NCBI GenBank assembly: GCA_023412475.1 | Contig: JAEYNR010000074.1 | Location: 1-64,000 of the forward strand | Length of the DNA: 64,000 nt | Origin: Fibrobacterota bacterium | Lineage (GTDB): Bacteria > Fibrobacterota > Chitinivibrionia > Chitinivibrionales > Chitinispirillaceae | Reading direction: 5' to 3' | Shown: positions 43,588 through 52,633 of the stretch, one piece after another | Layout of the letters: each line of letters starts with the position of its first letter | Numbering within the stretch: the stretch's first letter is position 1 | The notes under the pieces: model-generated | The model's input: only the letters and a program-made list of their open reading frames with translations | The model's database searches: none | What the model was told of the DNA's origin: nothing | Made by a program: the position numbers and the translations under genes

Positions 43588-45293
43588 GATGCTCTGATTT
43601 TTTGAAAAACCTGCATCAGTATGCAGATAATGCGCTCGATGATGAGCTCAGAAGAGATGCTGAGACTCATCTGAAAGAATGCCCGAATTGTTCAGATGAG
43701 TTTAACTCACTGAAAACTCTTCTGCACTGTCTTTCTCAGATGCCTGTACCTGAAAAAGACGACTCCTACTGGCAAAATATCAATCTCGGGATATGCTCAG
43801 AGACTAAGCAGATTTCTTATGCAAAAAGCTCCAATAAAACAATACTCTCATTTTCCCGACCATCCTTAGAAAAATGGGCTATTGCAGCCTTAATTTTAAT
43901 CTCTGTAGTTTCAGTTTTTAACTACTTTTCTGACAATGATTTACCAAAACAGAACACCTCCTCTGTCCAAGAGAATTCTTTTTTGAAGATATTAAACATT
44001 CAGGGCCAGGTTTTTGGAGACCTTCCCTCTGATACAGGCGCAAAAAAAACGATCGATATCAAAAGCGCCAGCCTAGAGGGCAAAACCATCAGAACCGCAG
44101 CTAGCTCATCATTGAGGCTTCAAACAGACGACAAAAGCTTTCTGGAGGTTGCAGAAAAAACATCGCTTCAAATCAAAGAATGCAATCAGAACAAACAGTT
44201 ATTTACTCTGGAGCAAGGAACCGTAACCGCACAGGTAAACAAGAGAAATGCTGGTCAAACCTATCAGATCACCACTCCAAATGCCTCCTGTGAAGTGGTT
44301 GGCACCAGATTCAATTTATCTTTCAAAGATTATCCTGACCCCAGAGAATCTCAGACTACCCTTTATGTATTGGAGGGAAGAGTTCTTTTTATTAATGCAA
44401 AGGGTGTCTCTGTTTTGGTTGATTCCGGATGTCATGCAGTAGCAAACTATGATACTATATTAATGCCTCATTTAAAAAGAATCGATAAAACTGATGAAAA
44501 AGCCAAAAATAAGAATGATCTCAAAAATCCTGTAACACCGAAAACAAGTGATAATCCAATTCCAAAGGACAGTGCATTAAAGGCAGCTTCGGCTCTTATT
44601 GAATCAGGAAGCTTAGATGAAGCGATAAAGGAGCTCAGAAAGATTCACTCTACGCTGGATCTTCCCAAAAGTATCCTCATAAACGCACTGCAGAAGGAAG
44701 CTCTTTGTTGGAAAATGAAGAAAGATTATTCCCAGGCTGTTAAAACTCTGCAACAGGTTCTAAACCAGGCCGACTCAGAAAGCCAGAAAGAATATGCACT
44801 TTTCCAGATCGCTTCCATACAAAGAAATGAAATACACGATTTTGACTCTGCAATTTTAAATCTCAAGCAATACTTATCAGATTACCCGCAAGGAATCTGG
44901 ACCGAAGAGGCTTACGTAACACTTGCTGAGCTATATCAGCTACAGAAAAATTACCTGAACGCTTCAGAGTTATACCACAAGTTCATCTCTCAATATCCCA
45001 AGAGCATTCGGGTAGAATCAGTCTTGTATTCTCTGGCACGTATCTACTCAAGAGACATGCAGGATTGCAATAAAGCTTTAAACATTTACTCTCAAATAGA
45101 ATCACAGTTTCCAAACAGTAATTTTGCAGAGGATGCCCTCTTTTGGAAAGCGGAGTGTCTCTTTCAGCTCAAACGAATATCCCAGTCAGTTTCAGCTTAC
45201 AAACAGTATTTAACCAGATATCCTGATGGTAAATGGGTTACTGAAGCCCAGATCCGATCCGGATATAAGATAACCGCAGGAACAGCTCAATGA
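43584..45293 (+). CDS. Anti-sigma-like zf-HC2 / FecR / TPR membrane protein
   Basis: 569 residues in one chain: a zinc-binding anti-sigma domain (zf-HC2; H29, C33, C36 in HLKECPNC), one membrane helix at about 98-115 (WAIAALILISVVSVFNYF), a FecR-type periplasmic domain (about 135-290) with LFTLEQGTVTAQVNKRNAG, YQITTPNASCEVVGTRFNL and TLYVLEGRVLF, and a TPR/YbgF-like region (about 340-560) with IDEA-type helices such as KDYSQAVKTLQQVLNQADSES, YPQGIWTEEAYVTLAELYQLQKNY and FAEDALFWKAECLFQLKR. The cytoplasmic part should hold the ECF sigma factor; FecR would sense a periplasmic partner, and TPRs may bind that partner. It overlaps both neighbours by 4 bp. The fusion is not common and suggests direct signal receipt. 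Confidence 0.85.
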   Translation: MRCSDFLKNLHQYADNALDDELRRDAETHLKECPNCSDEFNSLKTLLHCLSQMPVPEKDDSYWQNINLGICSETKQISYAKSSNKTILSFSRPSLEKWAIAALILISVVSVFNYFSDNDLPKQNTSSVQENSFLKILNIQGQVFGDLPSDTGAKKTIDIKSASLEGKTIRTAASSSLRLQTDDKSFLEVAEKTSLQIKECNQNKQLFTLEQGTVTAQVNKRNAGQTYQITTPNASCEVVGTRFNLSFKDYPDPRESQTTLYVLEGRVLFINAKGVSVLVDSGCHAVANYDTILMPHLKRIDKTDEKAKNKNDLKNPVTPKTSDNPIPKDSALKAASALIESGSLDEAIKELRKIHSTLDLPKSILINALQKEALCWKMKKDYSQAVKTLQQVLNQADSESQKEYALFQIASIQRNEIHDFDSAILNLKQYLSDYPQGIWTEEAYVTLAELYQLQKNYLNASELYHKFISQYPKSIRVESVLYSLARIYSRDMQDCNKALNIYSQIESQFPNSNFAEDALFWKAECLFQLKRISQSVSAYKQYLTRYPDGKWVTEAQIRSGYKITAGTAQ

Positions 45294-46825
45294 GCAAGAA
45301 TGGGTTCATATATTTTTTCTACAGCACACTGTTTTTTTTCAGTTGTGCATATAGGGATAATCAATTTGACCCCCAAAGCCCTCTTTACAGAGTCGTTCCT
45401 CCGGTGCTATCAGTTGTACTACAGTTTGATTCCACCAAAATCCACTCTATCAGTAATGATACATTTTATGCCTATACCCCACTGAATTTAACCATATCTG
45501 CCTCGTCCAAAGGCGCAGCCAGAGGGGACACAGATCTGGAAATTCTTTATCTTCATTTTATTGATGGTAAAGAACGTGGGAAGGAGCTGATCAAAGACTC
45601 GATCAGTATTACTTTGCAGGACAGCGGAACACACCTGCTTCAGTTTCAGTCTTCCGAAAAAACCGGCACAGAAACAGCCTTTGAACAGAAAATCATTATT
45701 CTTAGCAATAAAGAAGGCCCTAAAATAATTTCTTTTTTAAGCAGCGAAGACACCTTGCTGGCTGGACAAGACTACACCATCCAATTTACAGCAGAAGTCA
45801 TAGACAGTAATCATCTTCTTAAAGAACTTATATATGTGATGTCTCCTTCTGACAATGTTACCAAATCTATCGGAGAGCATACTCCAAAACTGCTGGACAC
45901 CTTGTCCTACCGTTTTTTCAGAAATGATACTGGCAAACTTACCATCACCCTTAAAGCGGTAGATATATTGGAACGAATCCAATCGACAGATGTAGAACTT
46001 AGATTTATAGAAAACCCCCCTCCATACTATCCGCCTGTAATTAGTAGAATAACTTATGCACCTCAGAATATCAGTGTGATGCAGGAGGTGGATTTTATGG
46101 TAAAATACACAGCTTCCTCTGAAAAGATATTCCAATACTGGTTGTTTAGTGAACAAATCCCCCCAGTGTGGACTACCGAATCCTCTTATCAGTTTGAGAA
46201 CCCTGGGGTACACAAAGTGAGCGTGAGAGTGGAAGATGACTCTGGTTCCTTCGATACAGCCAGTATCTATGTTCAGGTTACCCCCACAGCTAATATACCT
46301 CCTCATATCAGCAATCTGGTTATAACACCAGACTCGGGAGATGCACCACTAAAAGTTCACTTTGCAGTTACAGCCAGTGACAGTGATGGCGAATTTCTGC
46401 ATTACAAATGGATAATGGGGACCGGCCATGAGTTTTTTGCTTCTTCTGAGTTTGTGTTTACATATTGGTATGCCAAGAAATATCCGGTTACTGTCATAGC
46501 CTATGATGACAAATGGGGCACAGACACCATCTCAGACACCGTTACCGTAACCGGAGATAATGGGAACAAACCATGCCTGACAGCATATCCAGTTCCTGCA
46601 TTTACCTTTCAGCCAATCCATTTTAAGCTGGAAAATGCCCCTGAAGAATACAAGGATGCCTTATACTATTGGGATTTCCCCAGAAGAGGCCCTGAGCCGG
46701 GCCCCGATTATAAAGAATTCAGCTTTCAATTAGAAGGTGAATATGAGGTAAAATTATCAGTGTTCTTAAAAGACACGATTCACATCTATACGGTTCCAGT
46801 AATAGTGGTAATGCCCAAGTTTTAA
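45290..46825 (+). CDS. PKD-domain lipoprotein
   Basis: 511 residues. A signal ending FFYSTLFFFSCAYR gives a lipid-attached cysteine. Ig-like beta domains follow: SLLYRVVPPVLSVV-type strands first, then GPKIISFLSSEDTLLAGQDYTIQFTAEVID, and at least two PKD-type domains, VMQEVDFMVKYTASSEK to VHKVSVRVEDDSGSFDT and SGDAPLKVHFAVTASDSDGEFLHYKW to PVTVIAYDDKWGTDT. PKD domains mediate protein-protein or carbohydrate contacts on surface proteins. The start overlaps the anti-sigma gene (ATGA), so it belongs to the sigma operon and may be the ligand or reporter of that system. The final 100 residues repeat the pattern with YYWDFPRRGPEPG and EYEVKLSVFL. Confidence 0.75.
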   Translation: MSKNGFIYFFYSTLFFFSCAYRDNQFDPQSPLYRVVPPVLSVVLQFDSTKIHSISNDTFYAYTPLNLTISASSKGAARGDTDLEILYLHFIDGKERGKELIKDSISITLQDSGTHLLQFQSSEKTGTETAFEQKIIILSNKEGPKIISFLSSEDTLLAGQDYTIQFTAEVIDSNHLLKELIYVMSPSDNVTKSIGEHTPKLLDTLSYRFFRNDTGKLTITLKAVDILERIQSTDVELRFIENPPPYYPPVISRITYAPQNISVMQEVDFMVKYTASSEKIFQYWLFSEQIPPVWTTESSYQFENPGVHKVSVRVEDDSGSFDTASIYVQVTPTANIPPHISNLVITPDSGDAPLKVHFAVTASDSDGEFLHYKWIMGTGHEFFASSEFVFTYWYAKKYPVTVIAYDDKWGTDTISDTVTVTGDNGNKPCLTAYPVPAFTFQPIHFKLENAPEEYKDALYYWDFPRRGPEPGPDYKEFSFQLEGEYEVKLSVFLKDTIHIYTVPVIVVMPKF

Positions 46826-47312
46826 CCCATTTTGCCGCTTTTTACACTAAAGATCTGATATTTTCATCATAGCAAACAGTACAGTCTACAGGTGAGTCTT
46901 TTCTCTGTTCAAAATAAATATGCAGTTATCACCTGTTGATGATTTTTCTTAAATTCCCTTTGATCTGCTTCCAAAAAAAAGAATACGGGAAGCAAGATCA
47001 AATGAAAAAAAGACAGGGGCGAAGCAAGTCCCTCCATAAACGCCTGATCCACTAACCAGACAAAATTATCTTTTTAAAACAGAAGAAGGACGGGTGAGAG
47101 GTACCCGTCCACCAGCTCATTTTATCTCTGTAAGGCAGGTGTATTAAACAGAGTTAAGCGGCCCTCCTGGTTATTTAGATATAGAGCAATTTGTGTGCCC
47201 AAATTGTAATCTTCGTAAAACCCTGATATTTAGCAGAATTGTTTTTCTTTGAAGCTTTAAAATAGTAGTATTTTCGCTACACTGCGATAACGAGTTGCAC
47301 TATTGCTACCAT
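46826..47312. other. Convergent intergenic region with hairpins
   Basis: 487 bp between the end of the sigma operon and the end of the second SNF2 gene. GATCTGCTTCC near 46961 pairs with GGAAGCAAGATC near 46989-47000 apart from a one-base bulge; it may end the plus-strand operon although the T-tract is poor. A perfect hairpin at 47088-47110 is listed separately. I see no gene or RNA signature in the remainder. Confidence 0.4.
47088..47110 (-). terminator. Perfect 8-bp hairpin, possible terminator
   Basis: GGACGGGT, a 7-base loop and ACCCGTCC. On the minus strand it is followed by TTCTTCTGTTTT, an imperfect T-tract, about 200 bp downstream of the SNF2 helicase stop, so it could be that gene's terminator. 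Confidence 0.4.
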
Positions 47313-49826
47313 TTATTGAGTAAACAGTGCCAATACATCTTCTCTGGTAAGACTTTTAAAAAACGAGCCCTCAGTAGTTATAACACTCTGCATCAGATTC
47401 TTTTTATGCTGCTGGAGTTGGAGGATATGCTCCTCTATTGAGTCTTTGGTTATCATCTTATAGATAAAAACAGTCCTGGTCTGCCCTATTCGGTAGGCTC
47501 TATCGGATGCCTGGTTCTCTGCACTGGGATTCCACCAGGGATCTATATGCATCACATAATCGGCACTGGTAAGATTTAAGCCTGTGCCACCCGCCTTGAG
47601 ACTTATCAAAAATACCTGAGCCCCACCTTTTTTCTGAAAACGATCCACCACTGCCTGCCGGTCACGTGTAGCACCGGTTAAAATTTCGCTGCTGATGCCA
47701 GATTCCCTGATCCTCTCTCTCAACAATTCCAGCGCCTTAACAAATTGAGAAAATACCAGAACCCTGTGCCCCTCAGCTACCACCTCCCCAATACTTTGCT
47801 CAATAAGTTGAAATTTACCAGAATCTCCGCTGAAGCCAGAATCAAAGAGTCTGGGATGACAACAAATCTGCCGCAACCGCAGCAAACCTTCCAGAATCTG
47901 AAACCTGCAGCGCTCTACGCCCTGGTTATCGATAGATTGTTTTATCTTGCCACGGTAAGTCTCTCTGGTAATTTCATAAAGAGTTTTCTGTTGAGGAAGC
48001 ATTTCTGCATAAAGAGTGATCTCGTTTTTTGGAGGCAGATCCTTTGCCACCTGTTGCTTTGTCCTTCTTAAGATGAAGGGAAATATCAATTTTCTTAAAA
48101 CCCCAACAGCGTTCTCGTTTGATTCCTTCTCGATAGGGCGGATAAAACTACGTGAAAAGTTGCCATATGAACCCAGCATTCCCGGGTTAATGAATGAAAA
48201 GAGAGACCAGAGTTCGGTGAGATTATTCTCAACAGGAGTACCACTCAATGTAAGACGATACCTGCCCCTGAGGCGATCAAGAGCGTTCCTTATTTGTGAT
48301 GTAGGATTCTTTATCGTTTGTGCTTCATCCAGGATAATATAATGAAAATTGATTTTCTGGAGAAACTCAATATCCCGCAATACTGTCCCATAAGAGGTCA
48401 ACACCACATCGGACATACACATTATATCCTTATAGCGTTCCCTGGAAGCTCCATGGAAAAGAACCATCCCAAGAGAGGGTGCAAAACGCTGAGCCTCTCT
48501 CTGCCAGTTAAAAAGCAAAGTGGTGGGAACAATCACCAATGAAGGCTGCCCCTCCCCCAGATGTTTTTCATTAAGCAACAAAGCCAGGGTTTGAACTGTT
48601 TTCCCTAAACCCATATCATCTGCAAGACAACCGCCGAAATGGTATTTTTTCAAAAAATAAAACCATTCGTATCCTGCAAGCTGATAAGGACGCATTGATG
48701 CTTTAAAATCAGATGGAGGAACCTTTTTCTCTACACCTGAGAAGTTCTGAAGTTCATGCCTTTTCGTTTCAAACTCTGAATCTGCGCTCCTCTCATCTGC
48801 CATCTCGAAAAGCAGAGAAACCAAAGGTAGATGAGATGATCCAATCTTGAGGCTTCTCTGAGATGTATCAATATCCAGCACCGAAAACAAGCTGGAAAAT
48901 TTTTCAAGCCACTCTTCAGGAATCACCCCAGATGTCCCATCAGATAGAAGAACAAACCGGTTTTTCTGCCTGACAGCCATGATTAGAGATGCTAATGTAG
49001 CAGGAATTCCATCTACAGACAAAGAAACCAGGCAGTCAAATACCCCCTGTTCCGAATTAACAGAAACAGTCAATTTCGGTGCGGATTTCCTGGCATTAGT
49101 TATAGTGAGTTTTTCTTGCCCATAAATCTCAAAACCATCTCTGGCCAAACGGGGTAACTCATGAAGAGTCCAGATCCGCGGATCACAGCTAGGAGTGTAG
49201 GTACCGGTCTGGTACTGCATTAACTCATAATCAGCCAATGTCGAAGTAAGCGAAGTCTCTCTGGCTTTAGAGCGGATTACCCTATAAACGGCACCATCAC
49301 TGGACACTACCAGCCTCTGAAGGGCTGTGTCGAGACGGTTAAATTCAACCATCCCGTTATGGTATGAGAAACGTAACTCGACCAGAAGCATCGAATCACT
49401 CTCGAAAAGATAGAGCCTGCCAACCGGTCTAACCGATTGAAGATCAACTATTGCTGCAGCATTAGAACTCTGAGCAGGCTCTATTATCTGTTGCAGTTCC
49501 GAATCTTCAGAATGGTCCCCTGAAACCGGCGTCTCAAAATCCAATCCTATCTGGATTGCCTGTTTGTCATTTGCAGCAAGCATAGCTGCAACAACATGAC
49601 CGCAGGCACCACCATAGGAAAAACTACAGGTACAACTAAACTTCAACCCGTCTTTTTCTCTGTTAATTACAACTCTGTAAGAACTCTCATCTTTTACAGT
49701 GGCAATAATCCCATCTCCAACAATACTGAGACTTAAGACTTTACCCCTGACAAAACACCGTTTGCCCTCATCGATCACCGTTTCAAATGCGTATTTCTTA
49801 ATTTCTTCTTCTGTAAACAAGGTCAC
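47313..49826 (-). CDS. SNF2-family helicase with N-terminal SWIM finger
   Basis: 837 residues from a GTG at 49826. The SWIM zinc finger is near the N-terminus: CTCSFSYGGACGH with ligands C65, C67, C75 and H77. The SNF2 core follows: MRPYQLAGYEWFYFL, Walker A DDMGLGKT (about 400), the DEAQ box (about 500), TLSGTPVENNLTELWSLFSFINP, and the second lobe with VLVFSQF, SLKAGGTGLNLTSA, HIDPWWNPSAENQASDRAYRIGQ. It is a DNA translocase of unknown substrate, probably paired functionally with the one at 9860 or with a duplicate pathway. Here the SWIM domain is fused, whereas at 9860-13651 it is a separate protein with a lysine-rich tail. No obvious neighbours share its function. The 124-bp gap after its start holds no gene. 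Confidence 0.92.
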   Translation of the reverse strand: MTLFTEEEIKKYAFETVIDEGKRCFVRGKVLSLSIVGDGIIATVKDESSYRVVINREKDGLKFSCTCSFSYGGACGHVVAAMLAANDKQAIQIGLDFETPVSGDHSEDSELQQIIEPAQSSNAAAIVDLQSVRPVGRLYLFESDSMLLVELRFSYHNGMVEFNRLDTALQRLVVSSDGAVYRVIRSKARETSLTSTLADYELMQYQTGTYTPSCDPRIWTLHELPRLARDGFEIYGQEKLTITNARKSAPKLTVSVNSEQGVFDCLVSLSVDGIPATLASLIMAVRQKNRFVLLSDGTSGVIPEEWLEKFSSLFSVLDIDTSQRSLKIGSSHLPLVSLLFEMADERSADSEFETKRHELQNFSGVEKKVPPSDFKASMRPYQLAGYEWFYFLKKYHFGGCLADDMGLGKTVQTLALLLNEKHLGEGQPSLVIVPTTLLFNWQREAQRFAPSLGMVLFHGASRERYKDIMCMSDVVLTSYGTVLRDIEFLQKINFHYIILDEAQTIKNPTSQIRNALDRLRGRYRLTLSGTPVENNLTELWSLFSFINPGMLGSYGNFSRSFIRPIEKESNENAVGVLRKLIFPFILRRTKQQVAKDLPPKNEITLYAEMLPQQKTLYEITRETYRGKIKQSIDNQGVERCRFQILEGLLRLRQICCHPRLFDSGFSGDSGKFQLIEQSIGEVVAEGHRVLVFSQFVKALELLRERIRESGISSEILTGATRDRQAVVDRFQKKGGAQVFLISLKAGGTGLNLTSADYVMHIDPWWNPSAENQASDRAYRIGQTRTVFIYKMITKDSIEEHILQLQQHKKNLMQSVITTEGSFFKSLTREDVLALFTQ

Positions 49827-49950
49827 TGACTGCTAAATCGGATTAGGAATTTTTAAGGATATTGTAACGAAGCAAAATAGATATTGCGGAGCAATTGAGA
49901 AAGGCAGGATTGAAACACAGCGTTTTGCAACAACAATTCTGATTTGCTTT

Positions 49951-51006
49951 TCATTTTCCCCGTGATTCTAACCGTAAGCCAGCCAGCTCATCTGTGGGCC
50001 CTGTATTGCGATTGACCCGCTGAGCCCATTCCCTGAAAACTGCTAAAGAGGCTTCATCAGCATCTATACGGAAATTGGGTTCATTATCCTTATCATCATT
50101 AAACCAGAAAAAAACTTCAAAACAACTGTTATTATCAAAAAATTCCAGAAAGTCACGCAACCACTGATGTCGTCTGGGCTCTGAGGGGCACCCAATCTCT
50201 GCAATCCACATGGGTTTGTTAAAACTCATCAGCCCAGCGATGGAACCGCCATAAACCTTGTGAAAAGATTCCCACTGATGATACTCATCATGCTCATCTC
50301 CAAAATTATAACCATCCAATGCTACAATATCCACATAGTCATCACCCGGATAGTAAGGAAGAATATCAGATTCAAAGGTCTTTTCTCCCCACACGACTCC
50401 AGGACTGAAAACCCATCGAACATTAGTAACTTGTTCTTTTCTAAAGATTTTATGCACTCGTTTCCATGCACTCACAAAGAGCTTTTGTTTCTCTCCCCAA
50501 GGAAACCAGTCACCATTCATCTCATAACCAAACCTGTAGAATACCTTTGTCTGAATCTCTGAGACCTGTGAAGCGAAACGCCTGAAGTAATCATCCCATT
50601 TACCATCAACTATTTCCTGCAGAATCTTTTCATTCTGCTGTAGAGAAAACTGATCTGACTTCAGATCCTGATTTATCACTGTATATATGTCCAATTTCTT
50701 ATTGTGCTCGGCTACCTTCAGAGGGAAGTCATCACCAAATTGAACGTACCAGAGTATGTAGCCCGGAACAGCACCAAACACAGCGATCTCATCTCTGAGG
50801 CTCTCCTCATATTCATTCCAGAGCTTACTGGAAAAGAAACCAAAGCGTTGAGCATTTGTTAAAGGGGGTTCACTATTTCCTGAGGCACAAAGCAGATAAG
50901 CTGCGTTATTTAAATACGAAATCGTTGGCTTAGTATGAGAGCATGAATGGAGTAATAAAAAGAAGATTACTCCTGCTATAGTCCGTACCAAAAAGACTAC
51001 CCTCAA
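49951..51006 (-). CDS. GH26-like glycoside hydrolase lipoprotein (mannanase-type)
   Basis: 351 residues from a TTG at 51006; a GGGGG stretch lies about six bases upstream on the minus strand. The signal FFLLLHSCSH gives a lipid-attached cysteine. The catalytic TIM barrel shows the GH26 motif YRFGYEMNGDWFPWG with the acid/base E162, the strand VDIVALDGYNFG, and MWIAEIGCP with nucleophile E270. GH26 enzymes are mainly endo-beta-mannanases, with some beta-1,3-xylanases and lichenases; specificity cannot be read here. It is the first of three glycoside hydrolases: a GH30-like gene lies next to it on the same strand and a GH113-like gene is divergent. Confidence 0.72.
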   Translation of the reverse strand: MRVVFLVRTIAGVIFFLLLHSCSHTKPTISYLNNAAYLLCASGNSEPPLTNAQRFGFFSSKLWNEYEESLRDEIAVFGAVPGYILWYVQFGDDFPLKVAEHNKKLDIYTVINQDLKSDQFSLQQNEKILQEIVDGKWDDYFRRFASQVSEIQTKVFYRFGYEMNGDWFPWGEKQKLFVSAWKRVHKIFRKEQVTNVRWVFSPGVVWGEKTFESDILPYYPGDDYVDIVALDGYNFGDEHDEYHQWESFHKVYGGSIAGLMSFNKPMWIAEIGCPSEPRRHQWLRDFLEFFDNNSCFEVFFWFNDDKDNEPNFRIDADEASLAVFREWAQRVNRNTGPTDELAGLRLESRGK

Positions 51007-51103
51007 GTGTACCCCCTTTTTATGCTCAGAAGAGTAGAAGTGAACTTTTCCAGCCTCTACTATATTATACTCTATCTGTTGTTCTTATCACAAGATAGAT
51101 AAA

Positions 51104-52423
51104 TCAGACAATTGTATAAAAACCGCTCACCGATTTAGCCGGAGCCTTGTAATGAATCTTGCCCTCCTTTACCGGGACATCTGCCAGTCTGAGAAAATTC
51201 TCGGATGCCGACGTACGGTATACTGAAAATTTAGCACTGGCAGAACCACGAATTTCAATAGGAATATTCCAGTCCAGTTTATCATCATTAATTAACACGA
51301 AAGAGTCGGTATTGCGGGTGGAGTTGTTGGAGAAACCAATAATGGACATATCAGATCCATTACAGCCAACCTGGCACACCCCCATGCCTGGCAGGCCTGC
51401 TTTACAGACCGGTTTAAGGAAGTTTAGCTCCTTGCTTCGGGAAAAGCTACCATCTTTATTTTTAATGGCAGTACTGATGATCAGCGAGTTGACCTTTGTT
51501 CTATAGATCAATTTATAAAAAGCACTGATAGAGTCGGGTCGTATGTTTCTTATTTCATCGATAGTAACCCAGGCGTGCAGATCTCGCCTTTTCTCATGAA
51601 TCAGGTCTATACCTGTACTGCAGAAATCATTACTGTTGCCGGAAAGATTGGCATTTGAACTCAAAAGCGAAACTGCACTGAGAGCCAATGGATCCTCTAT
51701 AATCAAATCAGCATACCCCCAGTCGTAAAAATTTCCCCAGTTTTTAGTGTCACCAGGACTAAGTGCTACATGCTCTAATCCATTATGGTCCAGTTGCCTG
51801 CGAATAAGTTTCAGAAAATCAACAATCATCTCTGGAGACCAGTAAAGATTCATTCCGGTATTAGAGTAGAGTGGAATACCTGAACTATCCCATAGTTGCC
51901 ACATTTCACCCCGGCTGTGTAGAGATAAGCTGTGCAGCGGCAACTTTTCCGATATAGAAAGGTATCTTGCCCAGGCAACCAGATACTGGCTGTAATGTAT
52001 ACGGCTAACCGGATCAAGATCTCGCCCGGATAGTTCCTTTTGTCGGGTCATCCATGCTGGCGGACAGAGACCAGAGAGCATGATCTTCAGATCTCCTCCC
52101 CAACTTCTGGCCACCTCTAGTGCATAGCTGGCCAGTTGTGTATGAAAAGAAGGAAGATCGTGGAAATGATAGTCATTTAACTCTACAATATGATCCTCAT
52201 CACTGTCCTGTTGACAGTAATTTAAACGAAAAGGATCAACAAACATTTTAGCAGTACCCATCCGTAAGCCATTCTGACCGAAAATCTCGTGAAGAAATTT
52301 CTGGTGATGTTCGTTTAGTGGAAAATACTCCTCCGGGTCAACTGCTGCCTTGTCGGTAAAACAGATCCCGAAGCCGTCCCAATCACGAAGTTTTCTTGAA
52401 AAATCCACATGCGCTCGAAGCAT
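51104..52423 (-). CDS. GH30-like clan-A glycoside hydrolase, no signal peptide
   Basis: 439 residues. The N-terminus DWDGFGICFTDKAA is like the GFGAAFTD start of GH30 barrels, and PPAWMTRQKELSGRDL with the following helix YSQYLVAWARYLSISEKLPLHSLSLH is the GH30 segment before the acid/base. The family's NEP motif is replaced by RGEMW, so E173 is the candidate acid/base; E290 in AWVTIDE may be the nucleophile. The last 100 residues are a beta-sandwich like the GH30 side domain. There is no signal peptide, unlike the other two hydrolases here, so it should act in the cytoplasm or be exported otherwise. The GH30 group hydrolyses glucan, xylan or galactan links; the substrate here is unknown. Confidence 0.55.
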   Translation of the reverse strand: MLRAHVDFSRKLRDWDGFGICFTDKAAVDPEEYFPLNEHHQKFLHEIFGQNGLRMGTAKMFVDPFRLNYCQQDSDEDHIVELNDYHFHDLPSFHTQLASYALEVARSWGGDLKIMLSGLCPPAWMTRQKELSGRDLDPVSRIHYSQYLVAWARYLSISEKLPLHSLSLHSRGEMWQLWDSSGIPLYSNTGMNLYWSPEMIVDFLKLIRRQLDHNGLEHVALSPGDTKNWGNFYDWGYADLIIEDPLALSAVSLLSSNANLSGNSNDFCSTGIDLIHEKRRDLHAWVTIDEIRNIRPDSISAFYKLIYRTKVNSLIISTAIKNKDGSFSRSKELNFLKPVCKAGLPGMGVCQVGCNGSDMSIIGFSNNSTRNTDSFVLINDDKLDWNIPIEIRGSASAKFSVYRTSASENFLRLADVPVKEGKIHYKAPAKSVSGFYTIV

Positions 52424-52633
52424 GATTTATCTATATTCCTTGAATGAATTTGGTTTGAAGGTAACTATTATAGAGTGCAATTAGTATGCCGGGGCAATTG
52501 ATGCCTATAAATTTATTAATTTCAAATACCACGGTACCTTACTTTTCTTTTTTTACTTCGATATTTAAGGATTGACATTTGTTTTTCGATATTTCTATTT
52601 GAACACTCGCTAATCTGATGACAGGAGCATCTT

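Noticed and set aside
45737..46306. 189-residue minus-strand ORF
   Set aside because: Antisense of the PKD lipoprotein, which has a coupled start and domain matches.
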